A stretch of 55,884 nucleotides of DNA from positions 1 to 55,884 of the forward strand of contig JBLRWC010000016.1 of assembly GCA_047921455.1 (NCBI GenBank). Reading direction: 5' to 3'. The notes beneath the pieces are model-generated. The model searched no databases, was not told where the DNA came from, and worked only from the letters and a program-made list of their open reading frames with translations. The DNA is from XN24 sp047921455 (lineage in GTDB: Bacteria; Pseudomonadota; Gammaproteobacteria; Steroidobacterales; XN24). Made by a program: the position numbers and the translations under genes. Below are positions 24,707 to 34,007 of this stretch, in pieces. Positions within the stretch are counted from its first letter, which is position 1. Each line of letters begins with the position of its first letter.

Positions 24707-25752
24707 CAACTGAACCACGGGCCGACACCAAACCAGACCATCAGGCCCTCGACGAACAACCAGACGAGGGTGATGGGAATAAACACCTTCCAGCCGAGCC
24801 GCATGATCTGGTCATAGCGATAGCGCGGGAAGGTGGCGCGAAACCACAGGAAACAGAACAGCAACATCGACACCTTCAGCGCGAACCAGAAAAACCCGGG
24901 CGCGGCCAGGAAAGTGTCATCGAAAAAGGGGATGCCCTGCAGCGGCGAGAGCCAGCCGCCGAGGAAAAACAGACTCGCCAGCGCCGAGATCAGCACCATG
25001 TTGGCGTACTCGGCGAGGAAAAACACGGCAAACGCCATGCCGGAATATTCTACATGGAAGCCGGCGACGATTTCCGATTCACCTTCGGCCACGTCGAAGG
25101 GCGCGCGGTTGGTTTCGGCCACGCCGGAGATGAAGTAGATGACGAACAGCGGCAACAAGGGCAGCCAGAACCAGTGCAGTACGCTGCCTTCCTGGGCGCG
25201 CACGACTTCACCGATATTGAGGCTGCCGGCAGCCATGAGCATGCCCACGAGAGCGAAACCCATGGCGATCTCGTAGGCGACAATCTGGGCGGCCGAGCGC
25301 ATGGCGCCGAGCAGTGCGTACTTCGAATTCGACGCCCAGCCAGCGATGATGACCCCGTAAACGCCCATCGAAGTCAACGCCAGCACGAACAATACGCCCG
25401 CGTTGATGTCGGCCAGCACGAAATTTGGCGTGATCGGGATCACCGACCAGGCTGCAAAGGCCGGCACGATGGCGAGCAGCGGCGCGATGACGAACAGGAA
25501 ACGACTGGACCTGGTTGGGACCACGATTTCCTTGAGCAGCAGTTTCAGGACGTCGGCGAACGGCTGCAACAGGCCCTTTGGCCCGACGCGGTTCGGCCCG
25601 ACGCGATTCTGCATCGCCCCAATAACCTTGCGTTCCGCGAACGTCAGGTAGGCCACCGTCAGGATCAGCGGCGTGACGATGGTGAGAATCTGCAGGGTGA
25701 TGACCAGCGTCCGCTGGAGGTTTTCCGGCAAGCTGAACCATAATTCGCTCAT
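24706..25752 (-). CDS. nuoH: NADH-quinone oxidoreductase subunit H
   Basis: Membrane subunit forming the quinone-binding chamber with NuoB and NuoD. It has 348 residues and eight helices. The motifs LTFAERKVIGAMQNRVGPNR and GVAETNRAPFDVAEGESEIV (acidic loop at the quinone site) are intact. It overlaps the nuoG stop at its start (ATGA) and nuoI at its end. Confidence 0.98.
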   Translation of the reverse strand: MSELWFSLPENLQRTLVITLQILTIVTPLILTVAYLTFAERKVIGAMQNRVGPNRVGPKGLLQPFADVLKLLLKEIVVPTRSSRFLFVIAPLLAIVPAFAAWSVIPITPNFVLADINAGVLFVLALTSMGVYGVIIAGWASNSKYALLGAMRSAAQIVAYEIAMGFALVGMLMAAGSLNIGEVVRAQEGSVLHWFWLPLLPLFVIYFISGVAETNRAPFDVAEGESEIVAGFHVEYSGMAFAVFFLAEYANMVLISALASLFFLGGWLSPLQGIPFFDDTFLAAPGFFWFALKVSMLLFCFLWFRATFPRYRYDQIMRLGWKVFIPITLVWLFVEGLMVWFGVGPWFS

Positions 25753-27920
25753 TGCCAGCGCCTCCGCCCTGCCTGGCCTTCGGCCGTTTCCTGCAGGGGC
25801 CGCGAACGACGCAGCAGCATGTCGCCCGCATACATGCCCGGCTCATCCACGACACCCGGATGGCTGAGTGCAACATCCCGCAGCGCCACCGCCGGAGCGT
25901 CCGCCGTACCGCCGGCGAGCCGTATCTCGAGCTCGTCCCGGACTTCACCGGAGGACTGGTACGCGAAACCTTCCAGGCCGAGCTGGTTGCCGAGCACGCG
26001 CAAAACCTTCCAGGCCGGGCGCGCTTCACCCACCGGCGCGGCCGCGCCCGCAAAGACCTGGTGGTGTCCCGCGCAATTCACAAAGGTCCCGGAGGTTTCA
26101 TACGCCGTCCCGATCGGCAGCAGGACACTGGCGTACGTCCGCATCGCCGGCGTGACATAGGGCGTCAGGCACGCGACGAAGCCGGTCTTGGCCAGCGCCG
26201 CGAGCGCCTGGTCGCCGGCGGCGCTATCGTGTTCGGGCTCAAGGCCCAGCAGCACCAATGCATCGAGCCCGCCAGCCAACATGGCGCCGGCATCGAGACC
26301 GGTTTGGGTGCTCGCCCGCCCTCCCAGCTCGCGGTGCGGCAGCACGCCTGCCAGGCTGGCGCCGGCGGAGTTTGCGCCTTCGCTGAGATAGCCCAGCACC
26401 GCACCGGTGCGGGCGCACAGCGCGGATGCCAGCACGCGCAGGTCGCTGTAACCCGGATGACGCTGCGCCAGCAGGCCCAGCCAGACTGCGCGCGTCCCTT
26501 CGCCGGCCAGCGCTGCGGCCATGCGCCGCTGCGCGTCGCTCGGTTGCAGTCCCTGCAACCGCTGGGCGAGCTCATCGGGCAAGGTCGAGAAATCACCGTC
26601 GCAGGCCGCCGCCAGCACACCGGCCAGGGCCGCTGCCTGGCGTGGCGCCGCATCGACGATCTCGGCGGCGACCGGGAACAGCCATTCGAACGCAGCCGGA
26701 TTGACGAAGCCGATTTGCGCACCGCGCAACGCGGCCTTGCGAACACGGTGCGCCAGGATCGGCGCCTCCCGGCGCAAGGCCGAACCGACTACCAGGAGCG
26801 CCGACAATTGCTCGATGTCCGCTATGGGCAATCCGATTCCAGGCGCCACCGGGTCGTATTGCTGGTCCCCAAAGTCGGTGCGCCGCAGCCGGTGGTCGAT
26901 ATTGGCGCTGCCCAGCCCGCGCGCCACCGCCGCGAAAAGGTAGTGTTCTTCGAGCGTCGCGCCCGGCGCCGCCAGGAATCCCGTGCGCTCGGGTCGCACG
27001 GCCTGCAGCGCTTCGGCGGTGTGCACCAGCGCGTCTTCCCACGAGATTTCACGCCACTCGCCATCCGCCGCGCGCAGCATCGGGCGTTCCAGGCGATCGC
27101 TCGCATACAGGCCGTGACAGCCGAATCGATCCCGGTCGCTCGCCCAGGTTTCGTTGATCTCCTCGCAGTTGCGCGGCACGTTGCGCATGACCTTGCCGCG
27201 CACCGTGTGGGTGTATAGCTGGGCGCCGCTGCAATCGTGCGGCGAGACCAGCGCATGCTGGGACATCTCCCATGCCCGTGCCCGGTAGCGATACGGCTTG
27301 TTGTTCAGCGCGCCGACCGGGCAGACGTCGATGATGTTGCCCGACAGTTCATGCGTCACGCTGCGCTCGATATAGGTGCCGATCTCGGTGCGTTCCCCGC
27401 GCCCCACCGTACCCAATTCCTGGATGCCGGCAATCTCCTGGCCGAAACGGACGCAGCGCGTGCAGTGGATGCAGCGCGTCATGTCCGTGGAAACCAGCGG
27501 GCCAAGGTTCTTGTCCTTGACGATACGCTTGCCTTCGGTAAACCGCGAGACGTCCGAGCCGTACCCCATGGCGAGGTCCTGCAGCTCACACTCACCGCCC
27601 TGGTCGCAAATCGGGCAATCCAGCGGGTGATTGATCAGCAAAAACTCCATGACGCCTTGCTGCGCGGATATGGCGCGCGGCGAGCGTGTAAACACCTTCA
27701 TGCCTTCCATCACCGGGGTGGCGCACGCCGGCAGTGGTTTTGGCGCACGTTCCACCTCGACCAGGCACATCCGGCAGTTCGCCGCGATGCTGAGCTTCGG
27801 GTGATAGCAAAAGCGCGGCACGTACACTTCCTGGGCGTCCGTGACCTCGATGATCATCTGGCCCCGGCGCGCCTGCACTGGTACGCCGTTGACCTCGATG
27901 TTGACCAGTTCTTCGCTCAT
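25749..27920 (-). CDS. nuoG: NADH-quinone oxidoreductase subunit G
   Basis: Peripheral-arm iron-sulfur subunit. It has 723 residues, shorter than E. coli NuoG (about 900) and without its extra C-terminal portion. An N-terminal 2Fe-2S ferredoxin domain (PRFCYHPKLSIAANCRMC) is followed by the His/Cys cluster HPLDCPICDQGGECELQD and two 4Fe-4S clusters (CIHCTRCVRF; CPVGALNNK). A molybdopterin-oxidoreductase-like body, inactive in this family, follows. ATG at 27920 shares a base with the nuoF stop (TGATG). Confidence 0.97.
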   Translation of the reverse strand: MSEELVNIEVNGVPVQARRGQMIIEVTDAQEVYVPRFCYHPKLSIAANCRMCLVEVERAPKPLPACATPVMEGMKVFTRSPRAISAQQGVMEFLLINHPLDCPICDQGGECELQDLAMGYGSDVSRFTEGKRIVKDKNLGPLVSTDMTRCIHCTRCVRFGQEIAGIQELGTVGRGERTEIGTYIERSVTHELSGNIIDVCPVGALNNKPYRYRARAWEMSQHALVSPHDCSGAQLYTHTVRGKVMRNVPRNCEEINETWASDRDRFGCHGLYASDRLERPMLRAADGEWREISWEDALVHTAEALQAVRPERTGFLAAPGATLEEHYLFAAVARGLGSANIDHRLRRTDFGDQQYDPVAPGIGLPIADIEQLSALLVVGSALRREAPILAHRVRKAALRGAQIGFVNPAAFEWLFPVAAEIVDAAPRQAAALAGVLAAACDGDFSTLPDELAQRLQGLQPSDAQRRMAAALAGEGTRAVWLGLLAQRHPGYSDLRVLASALCARTGAVLGYLSEGANSAGASLAGVLPHRELGGRASTQTGLDAGAMLAGGLDALVLLGLEPEHDSAAGDQALAALAKTGFVACLTPYVTPAMRTYASVLLPIGTAYETSGTFVNCAGHHQVFAGAAAPVGEARPAWKVLRVLGNQLGLEGFAYQSSGEVRDELEIRLAGGTADAPAVALRDVALSHPGVVDEPGMYAGDMLLRRSRPLQETAEGQAGRRRWQ

Positions 27921-29227
27921 CAGGCCGCCTGTGTACCGTTTGCGCCGGCCACGATGCTGCGGCCGCGGTGAGTAATCATGTACTCGAACTCCGGCCGGAA
28001 ATGCCGGATGAAACTCTGCACCGGCCAGGCGGCCGCGTCGCCGAAGGCACAAATCGTGTGTCCCTCGATACGCCGCGAAACGCTGTCCAGCAGGTCGAGA
28101 TCCTCGCTGCGGCCCTCGCCCGCCAGGATCCGTCGCAACACCCGGTTCATCCAGCCGGTGCCCTCGCGACAGGGCGTGCACTGCCCGCAGGATTCCATGT
28201 GGTAGAAGCGGCTGATGCGCTCCAGCATGCGCACCATGCAGGTCGTTTCATCCATCACCATCACGGCGCCCGAGCCGAGCATCGAGCCCGCCTTCTTGAT
28301 AGATTCGAAGTCCATGTGGGCCTCGAGGATAGCCTCGGCCGGCACGACCGGCGCCGACGAACCGCCGGGGATCACCGCCTTTAGCTTACGCCCCTTCCAC
28401 ACACCGCCGGCCAGGGCGAGCAACTCGCGGAACGGGATGCCCAGGCCGACTTCAAAGTTGCCCGGGCGCAGCACATGGCCGGAGACCGAAAATATGGCGC
28501 TGCCACCTGACCCCTCCACGCCCAGGTCAGCGAACCAGTGCGCGCCGTTGCGCATGATCGACGGCACCGAGGCGAAGGTCTGGGTATTGTTGATGGTCGT
28601 CGGCTGGCCGAACAAGCCCTTGTTGGCGGGAAACGGCGGTTTGAATCGCGGCCGGCCCTGTTTGCCCTCGAGGGATTCGAGCAAGGCCGTCTCTTCGCCG
28701 CAAATATAGGCCCCGGCGCCGATAAACGTGTACAGGTCGAAATCCACTTCAGAACCGAGAATGTTGCGCCCGAGCAGGCCGGCCGCATAGGCCTCGGCCA
28801 GCGCGTTGTCAAAGCGCGGAATCGGTTCCGCGAGAAACTCGCCGCGGATGTAGTTATAGCCGACCGTCGCGCCCATCGCGTAGCCGGCAATGGCCATGCC
28901 CTCGATCACCGCATGCGGGTTGAAGCGCAGGATATCGCGGTCGCTGCAGGTGCCGGGCTCGCTCTCGTCCGAATTGCAAACCACGTACTTCTGAATCGCG
29001 GGGTCTTTCGGCATGAAGCTCCACTTCAGGCCGGTGGGGAAACCTGCTCCGCCGCGGCCGCGCAAGCCCGAGGTCTTGATCTCATCGACAATTGACTCGG
29101 GGGCAGGCCGTTCGGCGAGGATCTTGCGCCAGGCCGCATAGCCGCCGAGTGACTCGTAGACGGCCAGCGTCCACGAACCGTTCAGGTCTACGGGTTCGAA
29201 ACAGACCTGGTTCATCGGGCGCGCCAT
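27920..29227 (-). CDS. nuoF: NADH-quinone oxidoreductase subunit F
   Basis: NADH- and FMN-binding subunit where electrons enter complex I. It has 435 residues. The glycine-rich GLRGRGGAGFPTGLKW binds NADH/FMN, CNSDESEPGTCSDRD is conserved, and the 4Fe-4S N3 site reads ESCGQCTPCREGTGW with a distal cysteine (HTICAFGDAAAWP). ATG at 29227 forms TGATG with the nuoE stop; a second ATG lies four codons later. Confidence 0.98.
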   Translation of the reverse strand: MARPMNQVCFEPVDLNGSWTLAVYESLGGYAAWRKILAERPAPESIVDEIKTSGLRGRGGAGFPTGLKWSFMPKDPAIQKYVVCNSDESEPGTCSDRDILRFNPHAVIEGMAIAGYAMGATVGYNYIRGEFLAEPIPRFDNALAEAYAAGLLGRNILGSEVDFDLYTFIGAGAYICGEETALLESLEGKQGRPRFKPPFPANKGLFGQPTTINNTQTFASVPSIMRNGAHWFADLGVEGSGGSAIFSVSGHVLRPGNFEVGLGIPFRELLALAGGVWKGRKLKAVIPGGSSAPVVPAEAILEAHMDFESIKKAGSMLGSGAVMVMDETTCMVRMLERISRFYHMESCGQCTPCREGTGWMNRVLRRILAGEGRSEDLDLLDSVSRRIEGHTICAFGDAAAWPVQSFIRHFRPEFEYMITHRGRSIVAGANGTQAA

Positions 29228-29733
29228 CAGTCGAGTCCCGCCAGGATTTCGTCCAGTTGTTCCGTGGTGAGATTTTCGTGATACACGTGATCCACCATCA
29301 TCATCGGCGCACCACAACAGGCGGCCAGGCATTCCTCTTCCCGCTTCAGGAAAATGCGCCCGTCGGGCGTGCTCTCTCCCGCGCGGATGCCGAGCGTGCG
29401 TTCCGCATGACGCAACAAGTCATCGCCGCCACGCAGCATGCAGGAAATATTGGTACAGACTGATACGTGGTGCCGCCCGCACGGCTCGGTTTCGAACATG
29501 GAATAAAACGTCGCCACCTCGTAGACCTGCACCTTGGGCAAGTCGAGGTAAGCGGCAATACCGTCCATCAGCGCCGGGGTCAGGAAACCATTGTTCTCAT
29601 GCTGCGCAGCGCGCAGCGCCGCGAGCACTGCCGAGCGCTGCTGCCCCGCAGGGAAACGCTTCACCCAGCGATCAATCTCATCGCGCACGTGGGCTGAAAG
29701 CACCGCACCCGCCTCGGTATTCGCTGTGCTCAC
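29227..29733 (-). CDS. nuoE: NADH-quinone oxidoreductase subunit E
   Basis: Thioredoxin-fold 2Fe-2S subunit of the NADH dehydrogenase module, cluster N1a. It has 168 residues with cysteines in SVCTNISCML and EECLAACCGAPMM. The start is GTG at 29733, overlapping the nuoD stop as GTGA. Confidence 0.97.
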   Translation of the reverse strand: MSTANTEAGAVLSAHVRDEIDRWVKRFPAGQQRSAVLAALRAAQHENNGFLTPALMDGIAAYLDLPKVQVYEVATFYSMFETEPCGRHHVSVCTNISCMLRGGDDLLRHAERTLGIRAGESTPDGRIFLKREEECLAACCGAPMMMVDHVYHENLTTEQLDEILAGLD

Positions 29734-30983
29734 CGATCCACCTCCCCGAAGACGACGTCAATCGTACCGATCACGGCCACCACGTCCGCCAGCATGTGCC
29801 CACTGACTATTTCGTTCATGGCCGAGAGATGGACGTAACACGGCGGCCGCAGCTTTACCCGGTACGGCTTGTTGGCGCCGTCGGAAATCATGTAGCAGGC
29901 GAACTCGCCCTTGGGCCCCTCGATCGCGGCGTAAACCTCGCCTTCCGGCACGCAATAGCCTTCGGTAAAGAGCTTGAAGTGATGGATCATCGATTCCATG
30001 TCGTCTTTCATGTCGACGCGGCGCGGCGGCACGATCTTGTGGTCCTGGATGGTCACCGGCCCGGGATTCTCGCGCAGCCATTGCACGCACTGGCGGATGA
30101 TCCGGGTCGACTGGCGAAGTTCCTCGATGCGCACCAGGTAGCGATCGTAGCAATCGCCATTCACCCCGACGGGGATATCGAAGTCCAGTTCAGAATAGAC
30201 TTCATAAGGTTGTTTCTTGCGCAGGTCCCAGGCGATGCCCGAGCCTCTCAGCATGGCTCCCGTAAAACCAAGCGCCACGGCCCGCTCCGGAGCCACGACG
30301 CCGATGTTGACGGTACGCTGTTTCCAGATACGGTTATCGGTCAGTAATGTTTCGTAATCGTCCACGCAACCGGGGAAGCGCGCCGTGAAATCCTCGATGA
30401 AGTCCAGCAAGGAACCGGAGCGCGCCTCGTTGCGCTTGTCGGTCGCTTTTTTGCTGCGAAAGCGTGAGTGCTCGTACCTGGGCATCTCGAGCGGCAGGTC
30501 CCGATAAACACCGCCAGGACGGTAGTAATTGGCGTGCATGCGCGCGCCGGACACTGCTTCGTAACAATCCAGCAGATCCTCGCGTTCGCGGAAGCAGTAC
30601 AGGAAGACCGTCATGGCGCCGATGTCGAGGCCGTGCGCCGCCAGCCACATCAGGTGGTTCATGATGCGGGTGATTTCATCGAACATGACGCGGATGTACT
30701 GGGCGCGCCGCGGCGGCGTGATGCCCAGCAAGCGCTCGATCGCCAACACGTAAGCATGCTCGTTGCACATCATCGACATGTAATCGAGCCGGTCCATGTA
30801 GCCGATCGACTGATTGTAGGGCTTGCTCTCCGCCAGCTTCTCCGTGCCACGATGCAACATGCCGATATGCGGATCCGCTCGCATAATGGTTTCGCCGTCC
30901 ATTTCCAGCACGAGCCGCAATACGCCATGGGCCGCGGGATGCTGCGGCCCGAAGTTCATCGTGAAATTGCGAATCTCCGCCAT
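29730..30983 (-). CDS. nuoD: NADH-quinone oxidoreductase subunit D
   Basis: The 49-kDa subunit, related to the large subunit of NiFe hydrogenases; it forms the quinone site with NuoB. It has 417 residues and begins with the family start (MAEIRNFTMNFGPQHPAAHG). The His-containing GPQHPAAHGVLR loop and the GSGIAWDLRKKQPY segment are conserved. It is separate from nuoC, five bases away, unlike the fused NuoCD of E. coli. Confidence 0.98.
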   Translation of the reverse strand: MAEIRNFTMNFGPQHPAAHGVLRLVLEMDGETIMRADPHIGMLHRGTEKLAESKPYNQSIGYMDRLDYMSMMCNEHAYVLAIERLLGITPPRRAQYIRVMFDEITRIMNHLMWLAAHGLDIGAMTVFLYCFREREDLLDCYEAVSGARMHANYYRPGGVYRDLPLEMPRYEHSRFRSKKATDKRNEARSGSLLDFIEDFTARFPGCVDDYETLLTDNRIWKQRTVNIGVVAPERAVALGFTGAMLRGSGIAWDLRKKQPYEVYSELDFDIPVGVNGDCYDRYLVRIEELRQSTRIIRQCVQWLRENPGPVTIQDHKIVPPRRVDMKDDMESMIHHFKLFTEGYCVPEGEVYAAIEGPKGEFACYMISDGANKPYRVKLRPPCYVHLSAMNEIVSGHMLADVVAVIGTIDVVFGEVDR

Positions 30984-30988
30984 TTAGC

Positions 30989-31669
30989 TCAGTCCTTCGG
31001 GGCCGGATCTTGGCGATGGTCCGCACGTATCACGCGCGGCACGAGCGTGCGGGGCTCAAGGTCGATCGGCTCGTAGATGACGCGCTGCTGCGTTTCGTCG
31101 TAACGCACCTCGACCTGGCCGATGAGCGGAAAATCCTTGCGAAACGGGTGCCCGATGAAACCGTAGTCGGTGAGAATGCGCCGCAGGTCGGGATGGCCAT
31201 CGAACAGGATACCGAACAGGTCAAAGGCCTCGCGCTCGAGCCAGTTGGCCGAGGGCCAGATATTGGTAATCGTCGGCAAGCGCGGCGGATCACCCGGCTC
31301 GGGATAGCAACGAACACGCAAGCGGTGATTCAAGCTCAGCGACAACAAGTGATACGCCACCGCGAAACGCTTCGGCGTGTCCGACGATACGGGCGGCGAG
31401 CCGCGCACCACGCCACGACTGAAGCCCGTATCGGTCGCCTGGCGAGTTTTCCATTCGTCCATGCCGTAGGTGAGGTAATCGACGCCGGCCAGCTCCACCA
31501 GCATGGCGAACTCGAGACCTTCCTCATCCCGGAGCGCCGTCGCCGTCTCGATAAGTTCGCCGGGATTCACCACCAGCGTCAACTCGCCGGCAACGCCATG
31601 CAACAGCTCGGCGTCATCGCCAAAACGCTGCATGATGCGTGCGGCCAATCGTTCGGTTCGTTTACTCAT
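30989..31669 (-). CDS. nuoC: NADH-quinone oxidoreductase subunit C
   Basis: The 30-kDa subunit of the peripheral arm. It has 226 residues, with the signature WPSANWLEREAFDLFGILFD and GHPDLRRILTDYGFIGHPFR, and a C-terminal tail (PRTLVPRVIRADHRQDPAPKD). ATG at 31669 overlaps the nuoB stop as ATGA; the longer upstream reading runs through nuoB and is not real. Confidence 0.97.
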   Translation of the reverse strand: MSKRTERLAARIMQRFGDDAELLHGVAGELTLVVNPGELIETATALRDEEGLEFAMLVELAGVDYLTYGMDEWKTRQATDTGFSRGVVRGSPPVSSDTPKRFAVAYHLLSLSLNHRLRVRCYPEPGDPPRLPTITNIWPSANWLEREAFDLFGILFDGHPDLRRILTDYGFIGHPFRKDFPLIGQVEVRYDETQQRVIYEPIDLEPRTLVPRVIRADHRQDPAPKD

Positions 31670-32166
31670 CGCGCAATGGTATTGGTCCGTCGGATTTTCT
31701 TCTGCAGCTGCAGAATCCCGAAAATCAGGGCCTCCGCGGTCGGCGGACAACCCGGCACATAGATATCGACCGGGACGATGCGATCGCAACCGCGCACCAC
31801 GGAATAGGAATAGTGGTAATAGCCGCCCCCGTTGGCGCAACTACCCATGGAAATCACCCAGCGCGGCTCCGACATCTGGTCATAGACCTTGCGCAAAGCC
31901 GGCGCCATCTTGTTGACCAGCGTGCCGGCCACGATCATGACGTCCGACTGGCGCGGGCTGGGGCGGAAAATCACGCCAAAGCGATCCAGGTCGTAGCGCG
32001 CCGCAGCTGAATGCATCATCTCGATGGAACAGCAGGCGAGGCCAAACGTCATCGGCCACATCGAACCGGTGCGCGCCCAATTGACGATCGCATCGACCGA
32101 TGTCGTGACAATCCCGGGGCGCTGACTCTTCCCGATCGAAGCCGGCGCGGGCGCGTTCAATCCCAT
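31666..32166 (-). CDS. nuoB: NADH-quinone oxidoreductase subunit B
   Basis: PSST-type subunit carrying cluster N2, the last iron-sulfur cluster before quinone. It has 166 residues, with tandem cysteines in FGLACCSIEMMH, then GSCANGGGYYHYSYS and VPGCPPTAEALIFG. It overlaps the nuoA end by ten bases. Confidence 0.98.
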   Translation of the reverse strand: MGLNAPAPASIGKSQRPGIVTTSVDAIVNWARTGSMWPMTFGLACCSIEMMHSAAARYDLDRFGVIFRPSPRQSDVMIVAGTLVNKMAPALRKVYDQMSEPRWVISMGSCANGGGYYHYSYSVVRGCDRIVPVDIYVPGCPPTAEALIFGILQLQKKIRRTNTIAR

Positions 32167-32513
32167 TCAAGTGCCCCCTTCTTCCATTCGTAGACGAAGC
32201 CCACGACCAGGATCATGAGGAATGCAGCCATCGCCAGCATGCCGACGCCGCCGATGACATCCAGCGACACGGCCCACGGAAACAGGAAAGCGATTTCCAA
32301 GTCGAAAATGATGAACAGGATAGCAACCAGGTAGTAGCGGACGTCGAACTTCATCCGCGAATCTTCGAACGCTTCGAAGCCGCATTCGTAGGGTGAACCT
32401 TTCTCGTCATCCGGTCGGCGCGGACCCAGGATAAAGCCCAGGGTCAATAGTGCCGTGCCGAGCACGGAGGCAATGACGAGAAAAACGAGGATCGGCAGAT
32501 AGTTTTCGAGCAT
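32157..32513 (-). CDS. nuoA: NADH-quinone oxidoreductase subunit A
   Basis: Small membrane subunit near the quinone chamber, with 118 residues and three helices. It contains YECGFEAFEDSRMKFDVRYY (the cysteine loop) and FDLEIAFLFPWA. It is the first gene of the 14-gene operon. ATG at 32513 is preceded by AGGAACGGGA. Confidence 0.98.
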   Translation of the reverse strand: MLENYLPILVFLVIASVLGTALLTLGFILGPRRPDDEKGSPYECGFEAFEDSRMKFDVRYYLVAILFIIFDLEIAFLFPWAVSLDVIGGVGMLAMAAFLMILVVGFVYEWKKGALEWD

Positions 32514-32573
32514 TCCCGTTCCTGTTGCGCTCCTTGCGAACGTGCCGCGCGGGCTGCGGCCGGCACATGCCCT

Positions 32574-32582
32574 ATTCTAGCA
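32574..32582 (-). promoter_or_regulatory. Extended -10 promoter of the nuo operon
   Basis: On the minus strand TGC followed by TAGAAT (32579-32574), an extended -10. No good -35 is visible at 16-18 bases. Transcription would start near 32567, giving a leader of about 54 bases before nuoA. Confidence 0.5.
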
Positions 32583-32678
32583 GCGACGACCCACAGAAGT
32601 ATCCACGCACCTGGCCATGAGCCGCCTTGTCAAGAATCCACCGTTTCGGGACTCTATTGCCGAATACAGATGAAATCA

Positions 32679-32763
32679 TGGTGCGGATGGTCGGACTCGA
32701 ACCGACACGGCTTGCGCCACTGCCCCCTCAAGACAGCGTGTCTACCAGTTCCACCACATCCGC
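32679..32763 (-). tRNA. leuU: tRNA-Leu (GAG)
   Basis: An 85-base class II tRNA with encoded CCA. The acceptor stem is GCGGATG/CATCCGC, the anticodon arm CTGTC-TTGAGGG-GGCAG has anticodon GAG, and a long variable arm (TGGCGCAAGCCG) follows. It lies directly downstream of secG, the same position as leuU in E. coli, and is probably cotranscribed with it. I see no clear intrinsic terminator after it. Confidence 0.95.
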
Positions 32764-32795
32764 ATACAAATCAACTTCACCAGCCAGCGACCCGC

Positions 32796-33176
32796 CTAAT
32801 TCGGCGGATCCCGCTGCTCAGAGGGCTGTTCAGTCGCCGGCAACGCAGGCAAATCGCCGGCATCTTCCGGCACCGGGATCGCGCTCGGCGCCTCGGCCGG
32901 CGCCGTCACGGGCGCCCGCTCCAGGATGCTGCCGGGCTCGGTCTGCTGCCCGGCGAGATACGCGAGTCCAAGGCTCGTCAGGAAAAACATGGTCGCGAGG
33001 ACCGCGGTCGTCCTGCTCAGGAACGAGGTCGTACCACGAGAACCAAACACGGTCCCGGAGGCGCCCGCCCCGAAGGCGGCTCCTGCATCCGCGCCCTTGC
33101 CCTTCTGGAGGAGTACCAGCGCAATAATGGCCACGGCAAGAAAAACGTGGCTCAAGGTAGCTAAAGTCTGCAACAT
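32796..33176 (-). CDS. secG: Protein-export membrane protein SecG
   Basis: Accessory subunit of the SecYEG translocon. It has 126 residues with two membrane helices (about 2-22 and 52-72) separated by the glycine-rich loop LLQKGKGADAGAAFGAGASG. A long P/A/E-rich tail follows to the C-terminus. ATG at 33176 was chosen because translation from the upstream in-frame codons overlaps tpiA. It lies 20 bases after tpiA and before the tRNA-Leu gene. Confidence 0.95.
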   Translation of the reverse strand: MLQTLATLSHVFLAVAIIALVLLQKGKGADAGAAFGAGASGTVFGSRGTTSFLSRTTAVLATMFFLTSLGLAYLAGQQTEPGSILERAPVTAPAEAPSAIPVPEDAGDLPALPATEQPSEQRDPPN

Positions 33177-33196
33177 CTGAATATGGTTTCCGTTGC

Positions 33197-33949
33197 TTAA
33201 CCGGCCGAGCGGCAGATACTCGCAAAGCCCTCGACCTCCAGGGAGGCACCGCCCACGAGTCCGCCGTCCACGTCCGGCATCGCAAAAATATCGACTGCAT
33301 TGGCGGACTTTACGCTCCCGCCGTACAGCACCTTGACGAAGTCGGCAATCGTACCATTTTCCGCACGCAAGAGGCCACGGATAAATGCATGCACCGCCTG
33401 CGCCTGTTCCGGCGTGGCCGTGCGACCGGTCCCGATCGCCCAAATGGGCTCATAGGCAATCACTGCCTGCGCGAAGGCATCGATGCCGGCCGCGCCCACC
33501 ACGGCGCCGAGTTGGCGGCCCACGACGGCTTCGGTCTGTTCGGCCTCGCGCTCTTGCAGGCTCTCGCCCAGGCAGAGAATCGGGACCAGGCCGTGGCGCT
33601 GCGCCGCAAGGAACTTCGCCGCGACCAGCTCATCACTTTCGCCGTGCACGGTGCGCCGCTCCGAATGGCCGACAATCACATAGCGGCAACCCAGGTCGGC
33701 CAGCATCGCGCCCGAGACCTCACCGGTGAACGCACCCTCATCCTGGCTCGAGACGTCCTGGGCGCCGAGCTGCAACGGTGTGCCGGCGGCCAGTTCAGCC
33801 GCCTCCGCCAGGTAGGTGAAGGGCGGGCAAACGGCAATCTCGCAGGCCGCGCCAGCCGCGAACTCCGCCGCCAGGCCGGAAACCAGCGTGCGCGTGGACG
33901 CCCGTGAGCCGTGCATTTTCCAGTTGCCTGCGACCAGTTTTTGTCTCAT
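33197..33949 (-). CDS. tpiA: Triosephosphate isomerase
   Basis: Interconverts glyceraldehyde-3-phosphate and dihydroxyacetone phosphate in glycolysis. It has 250 residues and a TIM-barrel sequence with all catalytic residues: K11 in AGNWKMHG, H95 in VGHSERR and E167 in AYEPIWAIGTG, plus the phosphate-binding LYGGSVK. ATG at 33949 has GGAGG five bases upstream; the GTG at 33970 would be almost at the predicted transcript start. The upstream promoter is at 33979-34007. Confidence 0.98.
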   Translation of the reverse strand: MRQKLVAGNWKMHGSRASTRTLVSGLAAEFAAGAACEIAVCPPFTYLAEAAELAAGTPLQLGAQDVSSQDEGAFTGEVSGAMLADLGCRYVIVGHSERRTVHGESDELVAAKFLAAQRHGLVPILCLGESLQEREAEQTEAVVGRQLGAVVGAAGIDAFAQAVIAYEPIWAIGTGRTATPEQAQAVHAFIRGLLRAENGTIADFVKVLYGGSVKSANAVDIFAMPDVDGGLVGGASLEVEGFASICRSAG

Positions 33950-33978
33950 TACCGCCTCCGGTTCAGTCACGGCGCGGC

Positions 33979-34007
33979 ACTCTAGCTGCCGCCGTTGGGG
34001 AAATCAA
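33979..34007 (-). promoter_or_regulatory. Probable tpiA-secG-leuU promoter
   Basis: On the minus strand TTGATT (34007-34002), exactly 17 bases, TAGAGT (33984-33979), each four of six to consensus. It overlaps the end of glmM. Start would be near 33972, which makes the GTG at 33970 unlikely as a tpiA start. Confidence 0.5.

Noticed and set aside
32640..32678. TTGACA on the minus strand after tRNA-Leu as a nuo promoter
   Set aside because: The sequence (near 32627-32632) has no -10 at 16-18 bases; the nearest candidate GATACT is 24 bases away. The extended -10 at 32574-32582 fits better.
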